From Neolewinella maritima (GTDB lineage Bacteria; Bacteroidota; Bacteroidia; Chitinophagales; Saprospiraceae), in NCBI RefSeq assembly GCF_923081025.1, contig NZ_CAKLPZ010000002.1, positions 1 through 64,000 on the forward strand: a stretch of DNA of 64,000 nucleotides. Direction: 5' to 3'. Position numbers and translations under genes: made by a program. The stretch's first letter is position 1; the number at the start of each line of letters is the position of its first letter. Positions 16,770 through 25,137 of the stretch are shown here, piece by piece. The notes under the pieces were generated by a model that saw only the letters and a program-made list of their open reading frames with translations, was not told the DNA's origin and did not search any database.

Positions 16770-17549
16770 TCACACGGCCGCCACCTTCCGGTGGTGCCGC
16801 TGGTAGGCGTACACTGCCGCCCCTACCGTACCGGCCGTATTGCGCATCTCGGCGGGCTTGACCTCGCAGCCACACTTGATGTACTTCTTGTAGTCCACGA
16901 AGTATTTGCTACCGCCACCACCCAGGACGATCAGGTCGGGATTGAGGATAAAATTGACGTGCGTCAGGTACTTGTTTAGGCGCTTGCCGAAGGTCTTCCA
17001 GTCCATGTCATTGTCCTTGCGCACCTTATTGGATATGAATTTTTCAGCGATGATGTCCATGCCCTTCAGGTACAACTGGCCGAGCTCAAAATTGGGGATG
17101 AGCTCTCCGTCGAGGAACATGGCTCCGCCCAGTCCGGTGCCGATGGTGATCATGACCACCGTACCGTCTTCCTTATGGGAGCGGCCGGTGCCGAAGTTCA
17201 TGGTGGCGATCCCGGCGGCGTCGGCATCGTTGAGCGCGTAGATGGACACGTCGCGCATCCGCCCGAAGGTCTCCGAGATGCTGGTGCCGATCCAGGCCTT
17301 ATCGATGTTAGAGGCACTGCCGGCTACATTGCGGTGCACGATGGCGGGAAAGCCCACGCCCACCACGCCGCTGTAGTCGAAGTGATCGATCAGGCTACGG
17401 AAGGTGTAGGCCATGGCCGAGGGGGTAGCCGGCTGCGGCGTATCGAAGCGAAACCGCTCGGTGAGCATGCTGCCCGTCTTTACGTCTACCAGTCCGCCCT
17501 TAAAGCCGGTGGCGCCTACGTCTACGCCGAGAATAGTGGTGTCCTTCAT
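16770..17549 (-). CDS. Polyphosphate glucokinase (ROK family)
   Basis: 259 residues of the ROK/PPGK group: ILGVDVGATGFKGGLVDVKTG (phosphate-1), VVGVGFPAIV, ALNDADAAGIA and VVMITIGTGLGGAMFLDGEL. Sequence spacing and length fit polyphosphate--glucose phosphotransferase, which phosphorylates glucose with polyphosphate and often ATP. The C-terminal GGGGSKYF matches the ROK nucleotide-site glycines. Cytoplasmic. The stop abuts cysS convergently. A specific sugar preference cannot be read from the sequence. Confidence 0.8.
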   Translation of the reverse strand: MKDTTILGVDVGATGFKGGLVDVKTGSMLTERFRFDTPQPATPSAMAYTFRSLIDHFDYSGVVGVGFPAIVHRNVAGSASNIDKAWIGTSISETFGRMRDVSIYALNDADAAGIATMNFGTGRSHKEDGTVVMITIGTGLGGAMFLDGELIPNFELGQLYLKGMDIIAEKFISNKVRKDNDMDWKTFGKRLNKYLTHVNFILNPDLIVLGGGGSKYFVDYKKYIKCGCEVKPAEMRNTAGTVGAAVYAYQRHHRKVAAV

Positions 17550-17602
17550 GCCGCTGTCTTAGTCTGGGCGTGAATATAGGGCCCCGGACCGCAGTCAGCG
17601 AA

Positions 17603-18478
17603 CTAGCGTACCAGACTGATCTTCATCGTCACGTCCTCCTTGGGCCGGTCGCCGGCTCCGGTGGCGGCGGCGGCGATCTTGTCGATCACGTCCAGCCCTT
17701 CAATGACTTGTCCGAATACGGTATACTGCTGGTCCAGGAAGGGCACCCCGCCGTTTTCCAGGTAGGCGGTGCGAACGTCGCTGGGGTAGCTGACGCCGGT
17801 CTGTCCTTCCTGCCGGCTGAGTTCGGCCTCGGTCACGGGCCGGCCGTGCACGATGTAGAACTGGGAGCCGCTGCTCAGCTTCTCTGGGTTGTTGGTACGG
17901 GCCGCGGCGATGGCTCCCTTGACGTGGGCCAGCGAAGGATCGAACTCCGCGGGGGTCTGGTAGCCCGGTCCGCCGCTACCGAGGCGTGCGCCGGCCGTAG
18001 CATTCTTGCTGTCGGGGTCGCCACCCTGAATCATGAAGCCGTCGATGACCCGGTGAAAGAGCAGGCTATCGTAGAAGTTGTCCTCGACCAGCTTGACGAA
18101 GTTGTCCTGGTGCTTGGGGGTGAGGTTGCTGAGGCGTGCGAGCATGTCGCCCATGGGCGTTTCGATGCGCACGAGGCATTCGTTGGGTGGAGTCACGTTG
18201 ATGGTTTGTGTGGTGGTTCTGGATTTGCCCTTATCGTCGGTGGCCGTAAGCACTACGGGATAGTCCCCGGAGGTGTAGTAGCGCAGCTGGGGCTCGGCTT
18301 CCGTGCTGGTCTGTCCGTTGCCGAAGTCCCACAGATAGCTCGTGGCCCGCTCGGAGGTATTGCGGAAGCGCACGGTATCAGCGGCTACTACTGTGGCGGT
18401 CTCGGCCGTGAAGCTTGCCACGGGGCGGGCACAGTGGGCGAGCAGGCCGGCAAGCAGAAGCAAGGAGAGCAGACGCAT
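17603..18478 (-). CDS. Lipoprotein with PKD domain fused to cyclophilin-type peptidyl-prolyl isomerase
   Basis: 291 residues starting at 18478, with lipobox LAHC (C16). Residues ~20-95 form a PKD domain (FRNTSERATSYLWDFGNGQTS, YPVVLTATDDKGKSRTT). Residues ~100-290 form a cyclophilin PPIase (NFYDSLLFHRVIDGFMIQGGDP, GAIAAARTNNPEKLSSGSQFYIVHG, FLDQQYTVFGQVIEGLDVIDKIA). The family catalytic region FHRVI...FMIQGG is intact. It should fold proteins in the periplasm while lipid-anchored. The fused PKD is an unusual N-terminal partner for a PPIase. The upstream extension to 18868 is low-complexity and excluded. Confidence 0.85.
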   Translation of the reverse strand: MRLLSLLLLAGLLAHCARPVASFTAETATVVAADTVRFRNTSERATSYLWDFGNGQTSTEAEPQLRYYTSGDYPVVLTATDDKGKSRTTTQTINVTPPNECLVRIETPMGDMLARLSNLTPKHQDNFVKLVEDNFYDSLLFHRVIDGFMIQGGDPDSKNATAGARLGSGGPGYQTPAEFDPSLAHVKGAIAAARTNNPEKLSSGSQFYIVHGRPVTEAELSRQEGQTGVSYPSDVRTAYLENGGVPFLDQQYTVFGQVIEGLDVIDKIAAAATGAGDRPKEDVTMKISLVR

Positions 18479-18513
18479 GGGGGGTAGTTTGGTGGGACAA
18501 CGCGGCAGCGTCG

Positions 18514-18804
18514 CTATTTGCTCAAAAAGTACTCCAGCAGCAGGTCGCGCTCCTTGCTCAGTCCGTAGTCGGGCGCATCGCGGCCCGAGCGCTGGTACCA
18601 GTAGCGGGCGTTGGGCTCGTCGCCCTCGATGCGGTGCAGGTAGCCGTGTACCCAGGCGCGGTCCGGCCCGATAGCATCGTCGATGAGCGTGTGGGCCCGT
18701 TCCCACTGGTTGTTGCTGATCCACCACAGGGAGGTCAGTTCTAGCCCAAAGGACGTTGGCGGAGTAGCTTCGCGGAGGGAAGCGTCGAATTCCTGACGGG
18801 TCAA
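18514..18804 (-). CDS. Conserved small protein of unknown function (96 aa)
   Basis: A compact 96-residue soluble protein with the pattern LELTSLWWISNNQWERAHTLIDD, AWVHGYLHRIEGDEPNARYWYQRSG. I have seen this WW...RAH...VH.YLHR.EGD.NA.YWY layout repeated in small bacterial proteins of unknown function, but cannot name the family. It sits 35 bp upstream of the PKD-PPIase gene on the same strand and may be co-transcribed with it. No signal peptide or catalytic motif. Confidence 0.6.
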   Translation of the reverse strand: MTRQEFDASLREATPPTSFGLELTSLWWISNNQWERAHTLIDDAIGPDRAWVHGYLHRIEGDEPNARYWYQRSGRDAPDYGLSKERDLLLEYFLSK

Positions 18805-18894
18805 GGGAGGGAGGGGGGATTAGTAGTACGCGTGGTAAAGGGCCGGCGAAGATAGGCCAATAAAACAAGTTTGCCGTAGTAGACCTTTACTTCC

Positions 18895-20754
18895 ATGTAC
18901 GAAATCGGAGGTCTGATCATTATCGGCGTAGTCGCTCAGTGGATTGCCTGGCGGCTACGGGTTCCGGCCATTCTTCCCCTCATTCTGGCCGGCATCCTCA
19001 TCGGTCCCGGCTGGGAGTGGTACAGCGGTCACCGGCTGGTAAGCCCCCGCTTCGATAGCGAGGCCGGCACGGGCTTGTTTCCGGGTAACCTGCTATACAG
19101 TTTCGTCTCCCTGTCCATCGGCCTCATCCTCTTCGAGGGAGGCCTCACCCTGCGGCTGCGCGAGATCCGCGGACTGGCCGACAGCATCTTCCGGCTCACT
19201 ACCTACGGTGCGTTTACCACTACGGTCGTAGCCGGTCTGGCCGCTCACTTCGTGATGGGGCTCAACTGGCAGATCGCGTTTCTCTTCTCTACCCTGATCG
19301 TCGTGACCGGCCCCACGGTCATCGCGCCCATCATGCGGCAGATCAACGTGAAGCGGCAGGTAGCCACCGTACTGAAGTGGGAGAGCATCGTGATCGACCC
19401 CGTCGGAGCCTTTCTGGCCGTACTGTTCTACAACTTCATCGTAGCCTACTACGACCCCCAGGCTACGATCTACGAGGCGCTGGTCAAGTTCGTACAGTCG
19501 GGCCTAGTAGGTATCGGACTGGGCTTCGTGTTCGGCCACATTCTGTTCATCCTGATCAGTAGGCTTTACATCCCTAAGTTTCTACTCAATATTTTCACCC
19601 TGGGGGCAGTCGTGGGGGCCTTTCTGGTGTCGGACTCGATCGCGCACGAGAGCGGACTCCTCACCACCGTAGTGATGGGCGCCTACCTGGCCAATCGGGA
19701 CGTACCCTTTCTGGACGATATCCTGGATTTTAAGGAAAGCCTCACGCTCCTACTTATTTCCCTACTCTTCATTCTGCTGTCAGCCAATATGACCGTAGAG
19801 CAGATCACGCTCGTACTGACCAAGGAAAGCCTGTTCGTATTCCTGATCGTCGTCGTACTGGCCCGCCCACTGGGGGTATTCTGGAGCCTGCGGAGTTCCG
19901 AGCTGACCTGGCGCGACAAGGCCTTCATCAGCTGGGTCGGGCCCCGCGGTATCGTAGCGGCCGGAGTAGCTTCCCTGTTTGGCATCGAACTGGCGAAGGA
20001 GGGCATCGCCGATGCGGAGTACATCACCCCACTGGTCTTCCTGATCGTACTGGGCACCGTGCTACTCAACGCGACGCTGGCCGGTCTGGTCGCCCGCAAG
20101 CTCAAGGTCAGTCTCCCCAAGGGCAGCAGCGTGCTCATCTTCGGCGCCTCGGAGGGTGCACGCCAGCTGGCCAACTCACTACAGGAAAGCGGGCGGGATG
20201 TCACCCTGGTCACCCCGAACCGCGCGGCGGCCGATGTGGCGGAAGAAGATAACCTCACCGCCATCACCATCCCCATCGACGCCGATCTGGACCGCCACAT
20301 GGACCTGAGCGATATCGGCTATATCCTGGCCCTCACCGGGAGCGACGAAGACAACTTCTACCTTCTGAACACCTACCGCAGCCGCGAGGGTATCCGTGGC
20401 GCATTCCGCCTGGTAACCCGCAAGGAAATACAGGCCCAGCGGTTCAACGACGAGGCGCTGTTCGGTCACTACGCCAGCTACCTGCTCTTCAACCGGGCGG
20501 CTCGCAACTTCGGGGAGGTGCAGGCTTTGGAGATCGATGATCCAAAGCAGATCGGTTCGCTCCTGGCCCAACTGCGGCAGGAGAAGGCCATCCCCCTCTA
20601 CCTGCGCTGCGCGGAGTACGGTGACATCACCTTCATCACCGCTAATGAAGGAACGCTATCGGTCACGACCGGCGATACCCTGTACTTCCTGGGTGAACCC
20701 CTGACGCAGACCAGTCCGCCTACGGGCCAGAAGGAGCGGAAGATCGAGGCCTGA
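18895..20754 (+). CDS. Cation:proton antiporter with C-terminal TrkA-N (RCK) domain, copy 1
   Basis: 619 residues: a CPA-type Na_H_Exchanger domain of about 12 membrane helices (LILFEGGLTLRLREIR, VTGPTVIAPIMRQINV, DKAFISWVGPRGIVAAGVASLFG) followed by a TrkA-N/RCK-like domain from about residue 405 (SSVLIFGASEGARQLANSL, LALTGSDEDNFY). It exchanges Na+ or K+ for protons across the cytoplasmic membrane, with the RCK domain as ligand-sensing control. A close paralog lies at 44269-46176. The 3' end meets murF with one base between the convergent stops. Confidence 0.85.
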   Translation: MYEIGGLIIIGVVAQWIAWRLRVPAILPLILAGILIGPGWEWYSGHRLVSPRFDSEAGTGLFPGNLLYSFVSLSIGLILFEGGLTLRLREIRGLADSIFRLTTYGAFTTTVVAGLAAHFVMGLNWQIAFLFSTLIVVTGPTVIAPIMRQINVKRQVATVLKWESIVIDPVGAFLAVLFYNFIVAYYDPQATIYEALVKFVQSGLVGIGLGFVFGHILFILISRLYIPKFLLNIFTLGAVVGAFLVSDSIAHESGLLTTVVMGAYLANRDVPFLDDILDFKESLTLLLISLLFILLSANMTVEQITLVLTKESLFVFLIVVVLARPLGVFWSLRSSELTWRDKAFISWVGPRGIVAAGVASLFGIELAKEGIADAEYITPLVFLIVLGTVLLNATLAGLVARKLKVSLPKGSSVLIFGASEGARQLANSLQESGRDVTLVTPNRAAADVAEEDNLTAITIPIDADLDRHMDLSDIGYILALTGSDEDNFYLLNTYRSREGIRGAFRLVTRKEIQAQRFNDEALFGHYASYLLFNRAARNFGEVQALEIDDPKQIGSLLAQLRQEKAIPLYLRCAEYGDITFITANEGTLSVTTGDTLYFLGEPLTQTSPPTGQKERKIEA

Positions 20755-20755
20755 C

Positions 20756-22078
20756 CTACTCCAGCAGGCGCTCCAGTTTATTGCCCCGGCTCCCCTTCAC
20801 GAATACCTGGCGGCCCGACCAGTCCTGCTGCCAGAACCACTCGGCCAGCTGCCGACTGTCCTCGAAGTACGGCCGCTCGAACTCCCGCGCCACCGCCAGC
20901 AGTTCCGGCCCCACCAGCAGCACCGTGCGCGCCACCTGTCCGGCCCGCAGTACGACCCTCCGGTGGGCCGCTGCTGATGCTTCGCCGAGTTCCAGCATTT
21001 CGCCCAGGATGACCACACTGTTCTGTGGATCACGCCCCGCGGCAAAGCCCTGTAGCGCAGCTAGTACACTGCTGGGGTTGGCATTGTACGCATCCCAGTA
21101 AAAGCTCACGCCCCGGTGCTCCAGCACCTGACTCCGGTGGTTGCGGGACTGGTAGTCGCGCAGTGCACTGACGATGCGGACGCCGGGCACCTTGAAGTAC
21201 TTCCCTATGGCTATGGCCGATTTGACGTTCTGCAGGTTATGCTGTCCGCTGAGCTGCGTGGTAGCGGTAAGCAGGGCACGCTGCTCGTCCAGAAAGACCA
21301 CCCGCACGGCGGGGTGCACGGCCAGGGTACCGATCTCCATACCCGGCACGAGGGGCGAGGGGGACTCACTGGTGAAGTAGGCCACGACCCGCTCCACGCC
21401 CACGGCCATAGTGGGCAGGTGCGGCTCGTCGCTGTTGAGGAAGGCTACCCCACCGTGGGCGGCCAGGTAGTCGTACAGCTCCCCCTTCCCCTTGATCACG
21501 CCTGCTAGTCCACCGAAGCCCTCCAGGTGGGCCTCTCCGACGTTGGTGATCATCCCGTGGGTAGGCTGCCCGATGGCGCAGAGCGCGGCGATCTCCCCCT
21601 GGTGATTGGCCCCCATCTCCAGGATCAGAATCTCCGTGGTCTCGGGCATCGAAAGGATGGTCAGCGGCAGCCCGATGTGGTTGTTGTAGTTGCCCGGGGT
21701 AGCGTGCACCGTGTACTGCTGCGCCATCACGGCGGCGATCAGCTCCTTGGTGGTGGTCTTACCGTTGCTTCCCGTGATCGCCAGTACCGGCATCCCGTAG
21801 TTGCTACGGTGCCGACGGGCAAGCTGCTGTAGGGCGGTCAGGCTATCTTCGACGAGTAGGTAGCGGTCGTCGTCCTGTACGACTACGCCGGGGTCGTCCA
21901 CGACCACGAAGGCTGCTCCGGCCTCCAGGGCGGCGGCGGCGTAGCGGTTGCCGTCCGCTGCCCCCTGCAGGGCGAAGAACATGCTGCCCGGACGTACCTG
22001 CCGGCTGTCGATCTGCACGTCGCGCCGCTCCAGGTAGTTGGTGTAGAGGTCGGCGAGGGGTACGTAGGGTGACTCCAT
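20756..22078 (-). CDS. murF: UDP-N-acetylmuramoyl-tripeptide--D-alanyl-D-alanine ligase
   Basis: 440 residues of the Mur ligase family; it adds D-Ala-D-Ala to UDP-MurNAc-tripeptide. The ATP loop is LAITGSNGKTTTKELIAAV; the central domain has LEMGANHQGEIAALCAIGQPTHGMITNVGEAHLEGFGG; the C-terminal domain has YWDAYNANPSSVLAALQ and VVILGEMLELGEAS. Typical length. It lies directly downstream of gldJ on the minus strand, separated by an intrinsic terminator, with its own promoter whose -7 box is only 4 nt before the ATG, suggesting a leaderless mRNA. Confidence 0.95.
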   Translation of the reverse strand: MESPYVPLADLYTNYLERRDVQIDSRQVRPGSMFFALQGAADGNRYAAAALEAGAAFVVVDDPGVVVQDDDRYLLVEDSLTALQQLARRHRSNYGMPVLAITGSNGKTTTKELIAAVMAQQYTVHATPGNYNNHIGLPLTILSMPETTEILILEMGANHQGEIAALCAIGQPTHGMITNVGEAHLEGFGGLAGVIKGKGELYDYLAAHGGVAFLNSDEPHLPTMAVGVERVVAYFTSESPSPLVPGMEIGTLAVHPAVRVVFLDEQRALLTATTQLSGQHNLQNVKSAIAIGKYFKVPGVRIVSALRDYQSRNHRSQVLEHRGVSFYWDAYNANPSSVLAALQGFAAGRDPQNSVVILGEMLELGEASAAAHRRVVLRAGQVARTVLLVGPELLAVAREFERPYFEDSRQLAEWFWQQDWSGRQVFVKGSRGNKLERLLE

Positions 22079-22082
22079 ACCG

Positions 22083-22112
22083 CAAAGCTACCGGACGGGG
22101 GCCAAAAACAAA
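22083..22112 (-). promoter_or_regulatory. murF promoter (TTTG-N18-TAGCTTTG)
   Basis: TAGCTTTG on the minus strand occupies 22090 to 22083; a TTTG -33 element lies at 22112-22109 inside the T-run of the gldJ terminator. The ATG at 22078 is 5 nt after the box. Confidence 0.6.
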
Positions 22113-22144
22113 ACGCCCCGCCTGAATTCAGACGGGGCGTTTTG
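22109..22144 (-). terminator. Intrinsic terminator of gldJ
   Basis: CGGGGCG and CGCCCCG arms, with AAAA/TTTT extensions, around an inner CTGAATTCAG palindrome; on the minus strand the 3' flank reads TTTTGTTTTTGG. Confidence 0.75.
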
Positions 22145-22165
22145 TAGTGCAGTAGGTTGCGCTAC

Positions 22166-23677
22166 TTACCGGCGGGACCGGCGGCGGCTCTTTTTCTGCT
22201 TGCTTGGCTTCAATCCGAAGCGGTTCACTTTGGCGTCTTCGACTCCGGAGCTATTTCCTACCCGTACCATGGCACAGCGGAAGCCGATGGTGCGGCTGGA
22301 GCGGTCCTGGTCGAGGTAGCGGCGGGTACCGGGGCTGAGCCAGTAGGCACGGTCGGCCCAGCTTCCTCCCTTGTACACCCGCGCCTTATCGCTGATGAGG
22401 GTGTACTCGTCGGTGGCGTACTCGGCTCCACTCTCTTCGTCTCCGTCAAGGTAGTCATAGACGCGGCCGCGGTTGTAGTTGTCGCGGTTGGCGACGTCGG
22501 CATCCTCTACGGGTACGTAGACCAGACGACCCAGGCTATCCTTTTCGACGGCCTTGCCGTCCTGATCGCGCTTGATGTTCTGGAAGTCGTTGCCCCGGAA
22601 GCTGTTGAGGTCGTGGTTGTCGGCGTCGACCAGCGTCTGGGTGGTGAGCGGACGGTACAGATCCAGCACCCACTCGTTGACATTGCCGGCCATATTGTAG
22701 AGGCCGAAGTCGTTGGGGAAGTTATCGAAGACGTTGCTGGTGATCATGCTACCGTCATTAGGCTGGCCGGCGATACCGGAGTAGTCACCCGCGCCACGCT
22801 TGTAGTTGGCGTACATCTTACCCTGGTTCTTATCGTGGCGCTGGTAGCGCATGCTGGTACCGCTCCAGGGGTAGATGCGCCGGTCGGTGTAGTTCTCGTC
22901 CTTCTCGTTCTCCTGTAGTCCCTGTAGGGCCAGGGCGGCGTATTCCCACTCCGCCTCGGTGGGCAGGCGGAAGTCGGGCTGCAGGATACCGTCGGCCAGT
23001 CGCACGGGGCGGGTACCTCCGGTGGTCATGTCTTTCTTGCCCTTGCGCTCTACGCCTTCGTACTGTCCGGCCAGGTAGGCATCGGTGACGAACACGTCGG
23101 AGCCCTGCTGATCGGGGCGGCTCTCCTGGATGCCCTTGTCGATGAGGATGGACTCATTGACGCGGTCGGTCCGCCAGCGGGAGAACTCCCGGGCCTGGTT
23201 CCAGCTCACGCCCACTACGGGGTGCTGGGCGTAGGCGGGGTGGCGCAGGTAGCCGGTCACGTAGGGCTCGTTGAAGGACAGCTCATCGCGCCATACCAGC
23301 GTATCGGGCAGGGCATTGAGCAGTACTTCGGGGTATTCGGAGTAGACGTCGGCGGTCCAGTCGAGGTACAACAGGTAGTCCTCATTGGCGATCTCGGTCT
23401 GGTCCATGTAGAAGCTCGCTACGGTGACGCGGCGGGGGATGTTGTCCCAGTCGTAGGGTACGTCCTCTTCGGTGTAGCCCATGACGAAGGTGCCGCCCGG
23501 GATGAGCACCATATTCGGGGGCGTTTCCTGCCCTTCGAAGTCGGCGTTCTTCTCGTAGCCGCCCCACTTCTCGTCGTTGTACTTCCAGTTAGTCGTGCGG
23601 TTGCGCTCGTTGTTACGGTTGCAGCCGGCCAGTAGGAGTACCAGACAGAAGAACGGCAGGAGTTTTGATAAATGCAT
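22166..23677 (-). CDS. gldJ: Gliding motility lipoprotein GldJ (formylglycine-generating-enzyme-like)
   Basis: 503 residues with lipobox LAGC (C19), so an outer-membrane lipoprotein. The body is an FGE/SUMF1-type fold: NMVLIPGGTFVMGYTEEDVPYDWDNIPRRVTVASFYMDQTEIAN, HPVVGVSWNQAREFSRW, FRLPTEAEWEYAA, NMAGNVNEWVLDLY, and GGSWADRAYWLSPGTRRYL. This matches GldJ rather than GldK by the YDWDNIPRRVTV and ALPDTLVWRDELSFNEPYVTGYLRHPAY segments. GldJ is required for gliding and stabilises GldK of the type IX secretion system. The next gene on the strand is murF. Confidence 0.9.
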   Translation of the reverse strand: MHLSKLLPFFCLVLLLAGCNRNNERNRTTNWKYNDEKWGGYEKNADFEGQETPPNMVLIPGGTFVMGYTEEDVPYDWDNIPRRVTVASFYMDQTEIANEDYLLYLDWTADVYSEYPEVLLNALPDTLVWRDELSFNEPYVTGYLRHPAYAQHPVVGVSWNQAREFSRWRTDRVNESILIDKGIQESRPDQQGSDVFVTDAYLAGQYEGVERKGKKDMTTGGTRPVRLADGILQPDFRLPTEAEWEYAALALQGLQENEKDENYTDRRIYPWSGTSMRYQRHDKNQGKMYANYKRGAGDYSGIAGQPNDGSMITSNVFDNFPNDFGLYNMAGNVNEWVLDLYRPLTTQTLVDADNHDLNSFRGNDFQNIKRDQDGKAVEKDSLGRLVYVPVEDADVANRDNYNRGRVYDYLDGDEESGAEYATDEYTLISDKARVYKGGSWADRAYWLSPGTRRYLDQDRSSRTIGFRCAMVRVGNSSGVEDAKVNRFGLKPSKQKKSRRRSRR

Positions 23678-23812
23678 AGTACGGTGGTCGTCCAGTTATA
23701 AGGTAGTAGTCCGGAAATCGTTGCAGCTAGGGTACGCAGGGGTGGCCGGACCTACGGCTAGTAAAACCCAATAGGTCGGGGGACTATTGTGTTCGTTTTC
23801 TTAAACTTTCAC

Positions 23813-23832
23813 CGCACCCGCGCACGCGCCCG
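23813..23832 (+). repeat. Copy 3 of the dispersed 20-bp motif
   Basis: CGCACCCGCGCACGCGCCCG; 17/20 to copy 2. Located between the gldJ promoter region and the downstream coiled-coil gene. Confidence 0.6.
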
Positions 23833-23835
23833 GTC

Positions 23836-24435
23836 CTAGCTGCCGCGGCGGTTGATTTCGTCTTGCAGCTGACGGCGCAGGTCCTGTTCTACGGTCAGGC
23901 GGCTCTTGCGGCTCGTCTCCAGCTCACCGGCCAGTTTGTCGCGCTCCCGCTTGAGTTCGGTGTTGTTGGCCGCCGCAATTCGGGTGCTGGCCAGAGCTAC
24001 CAGCAGGGCGATCAGCAGACCGATCACGAGGGCCCACATGATGAGGCTGTAGGTGCCCTTGTTGAGCTGCATGCCCAGGAGGTTGACGCTATCCCGCTCC
24101 GCGTTCAGCTCGGCGATCGTGGCATCGCGCTCGCTCACCTCCGAGCTGGTGGCGTCGATCTGCTCCTGCAGCGCGGCCTTCTCTTCCTGTAGCCGGCCGA
24201 TCTCCAGGGGATACTGCGAGAGGGAGTCGCTCACGTTGGCCATGAACGCATCGAGGTAGGCGCGGCGCACTACCCGAAACTCGCTATTGCCTTCGCGGTA
24301 GCGGTTGGAGACCTGGATCACGGTATCGAACTGCAGTTGCAGGGGCACGTCCTGGGCCAGGGCGGGGTTGCCGCGTTTCTGCGCGGGCAGGCTGGCGCAC
24401 AGGCACAGCAGTAACAGGAAAAAGAACAAACGCAT
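23836..24435 (-). CDS. Single-pass membrane protein with coiled coil, unknown function (199 aa)
   Basis: An N-terminal signal peptide (residues 1-18, LLLLCLCASLPAQ) is followed by a soluble segment to ~78, a coiled coil at ~80-118 (LEIGRLQEEKAALQEQIDATS), one membrane helix at 129-150 (YSLIMWALVIGLLIALLVALAS), and a second coiled coil at ~158-195. The most likely topology is periplasmic N-part and cytoplasmic C-terminal coil, but it could be the reverse. No recognisable domain. Its promoter is back to back with that of the VOC gene. It precedes gldJ by 158 bp, so a functional link to gliding is possible but unproven. Confidence 0.6.
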   Translation of the reverse strand: MRLFFFLLLLCLCASLPAQKRGNPALAQDVPLQLQFDTVIQVSNRYREGNSEFRVVRRAYLDAFMANVSDSLSQYPLEIGRLQEEKAALQEQIDATSSEVSERDATIAELNAERDSVNLLGMQLNKGTYSLIMWALVIGLLIALLVALASTRIAAANNTELKRERDKLAGELETSRKSRLTVEQDLRRQLQDEINRRGS

Positions 24436-24472
24436 ACGTGTCAGTTATCGGGGTAGTCCAGCAAGGAAGCGG

Positions 24473-24493
24473 CAAAGTTAGCGCCTACCTTTG
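24473..24493. promoter_or_regulatory. Divergent pair of -7 elements (TAACTTTG / TACCTTTG)
   Basis: Minus-strand TAACTTTG (24480-24473) serves the coiled-coil gene starting at 24435; plus-strand TACCTTTG (24486-24493) serves the VOC gene starting at 24498. Only 5 bp separate the two boxes. Confidence 0.55.
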
Positions 24494-24497
24494 GTAC

Positions 24498-25082
24498 ATG
24501 CTGGATCACTTGGTATATGTGGTGGCCGATCTCCAGGCTGCCGTCGCTCGTTTTGCCTCCGCGGGCCTGCTGTTCTCCCCCGGCGGACGGCATACGGCAC
24601 GCGGTACGCACAACGCCCTGCTCCGCCTCGGGCCCCGCAGTTACCTGGAAGTACTGGCGGTAGACCCCACGACCGATCTACCGGCACCCCGCTGGATGGG
24701 TATCGACCTGGGCACCCTCCCCCGGCTGAGCAGGTGGGCGCTACACGCAGGTGCGAAGGATTTCCCCACGGAAGACTGGCAGCAGGGCACCCGCATCCTA
24801 GCGGATGGCCGGGCCCTCCACTGGCGACTGACCGACCCCGGCTCGGCCCCGGCCACCGAGGTCGTGCCCTTCCTGATCGACTGGTCGGGCTCCACCACTC
24901 ACCCCGCCGAGGCCCTGCCGGACGCCGGGGTAGAACTGGTAGACCTGCGGCTGTACAGCCCGGACGAGCACACGGTTAATCAAACCCTACAGCGCTACGG
25001 AGCCGGTCAGCGGGCGGTGCAGGCCGCTAGCCCGCGTATCGCCGCTACGGTGCGGGGGCCCATTGGGCTGGTACGGCTGTAA
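24498..25082 (+). CDS. Glyoxalase-like (VOC) domain protein
   Basis: 194 residues from the ATG at 24498. It starts with the VOC/glyoxalase-like pattern LDHLVYVVADLQAAVARF, followed by TARGTHNALLRLGPRSYLEVLAVDP and a second half with PFLIDWSGSTTHP and GVELVDLRLYSPD. This matches the glyoxalase-like domain group rather than classical glyoxalase I. Substrate unknown; cytoplasmic. The -7 box TACCTTTG is 4 nt before the ATG, suggesting leaderless translation. The upstream in-frame ATG at 24438 would place coding DNA over the divergent promoters and is rejected. Confidence 0.75.
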   Translation: MLDHLVYVVADLQAAVARFASAGLLFSPGGRHTARGTHNALLRLGPRSYLEVLAVDPTTDLPAPRWMGIDLGTLPRLSRWALHAGAKDFPTEDWQQGTRILADGRALHWRLTDPGSAPATEVVPFLIDWSGSTTHPAEALPDAGVELVDLRLYSPDEHTVNQTLQRYGAGQRAVQAASPRIAATVRGPIGLVRL

Positions 25083-25087
25083 TGAAA

Positions 25088-25117
25088 ACGGGCCCGGCAG
25101 CAAGCTACCGGGCCCGT
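25088..25117 (-). terminator. Intrinsic terminator of htpG
   Basis: Perfect 10-bp stem ACGGGCCCGG / CCGGGCCCGT with a 10-nt loop; on the minus strand it is followed by TTTTCATT. It may also limit read-through from the VOC gene. Confidence 0.75.
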
Positions 25118-25137
25118 CAGGGACTACATCAAGTGAT

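Noticed and set aside
17570..18487. 305-aa plus-strand ORF opposite the PKD-cyclophilin gene
   Set aside because: Shadow frame; Val/Gly/Ala-rich reading without a family pattern.
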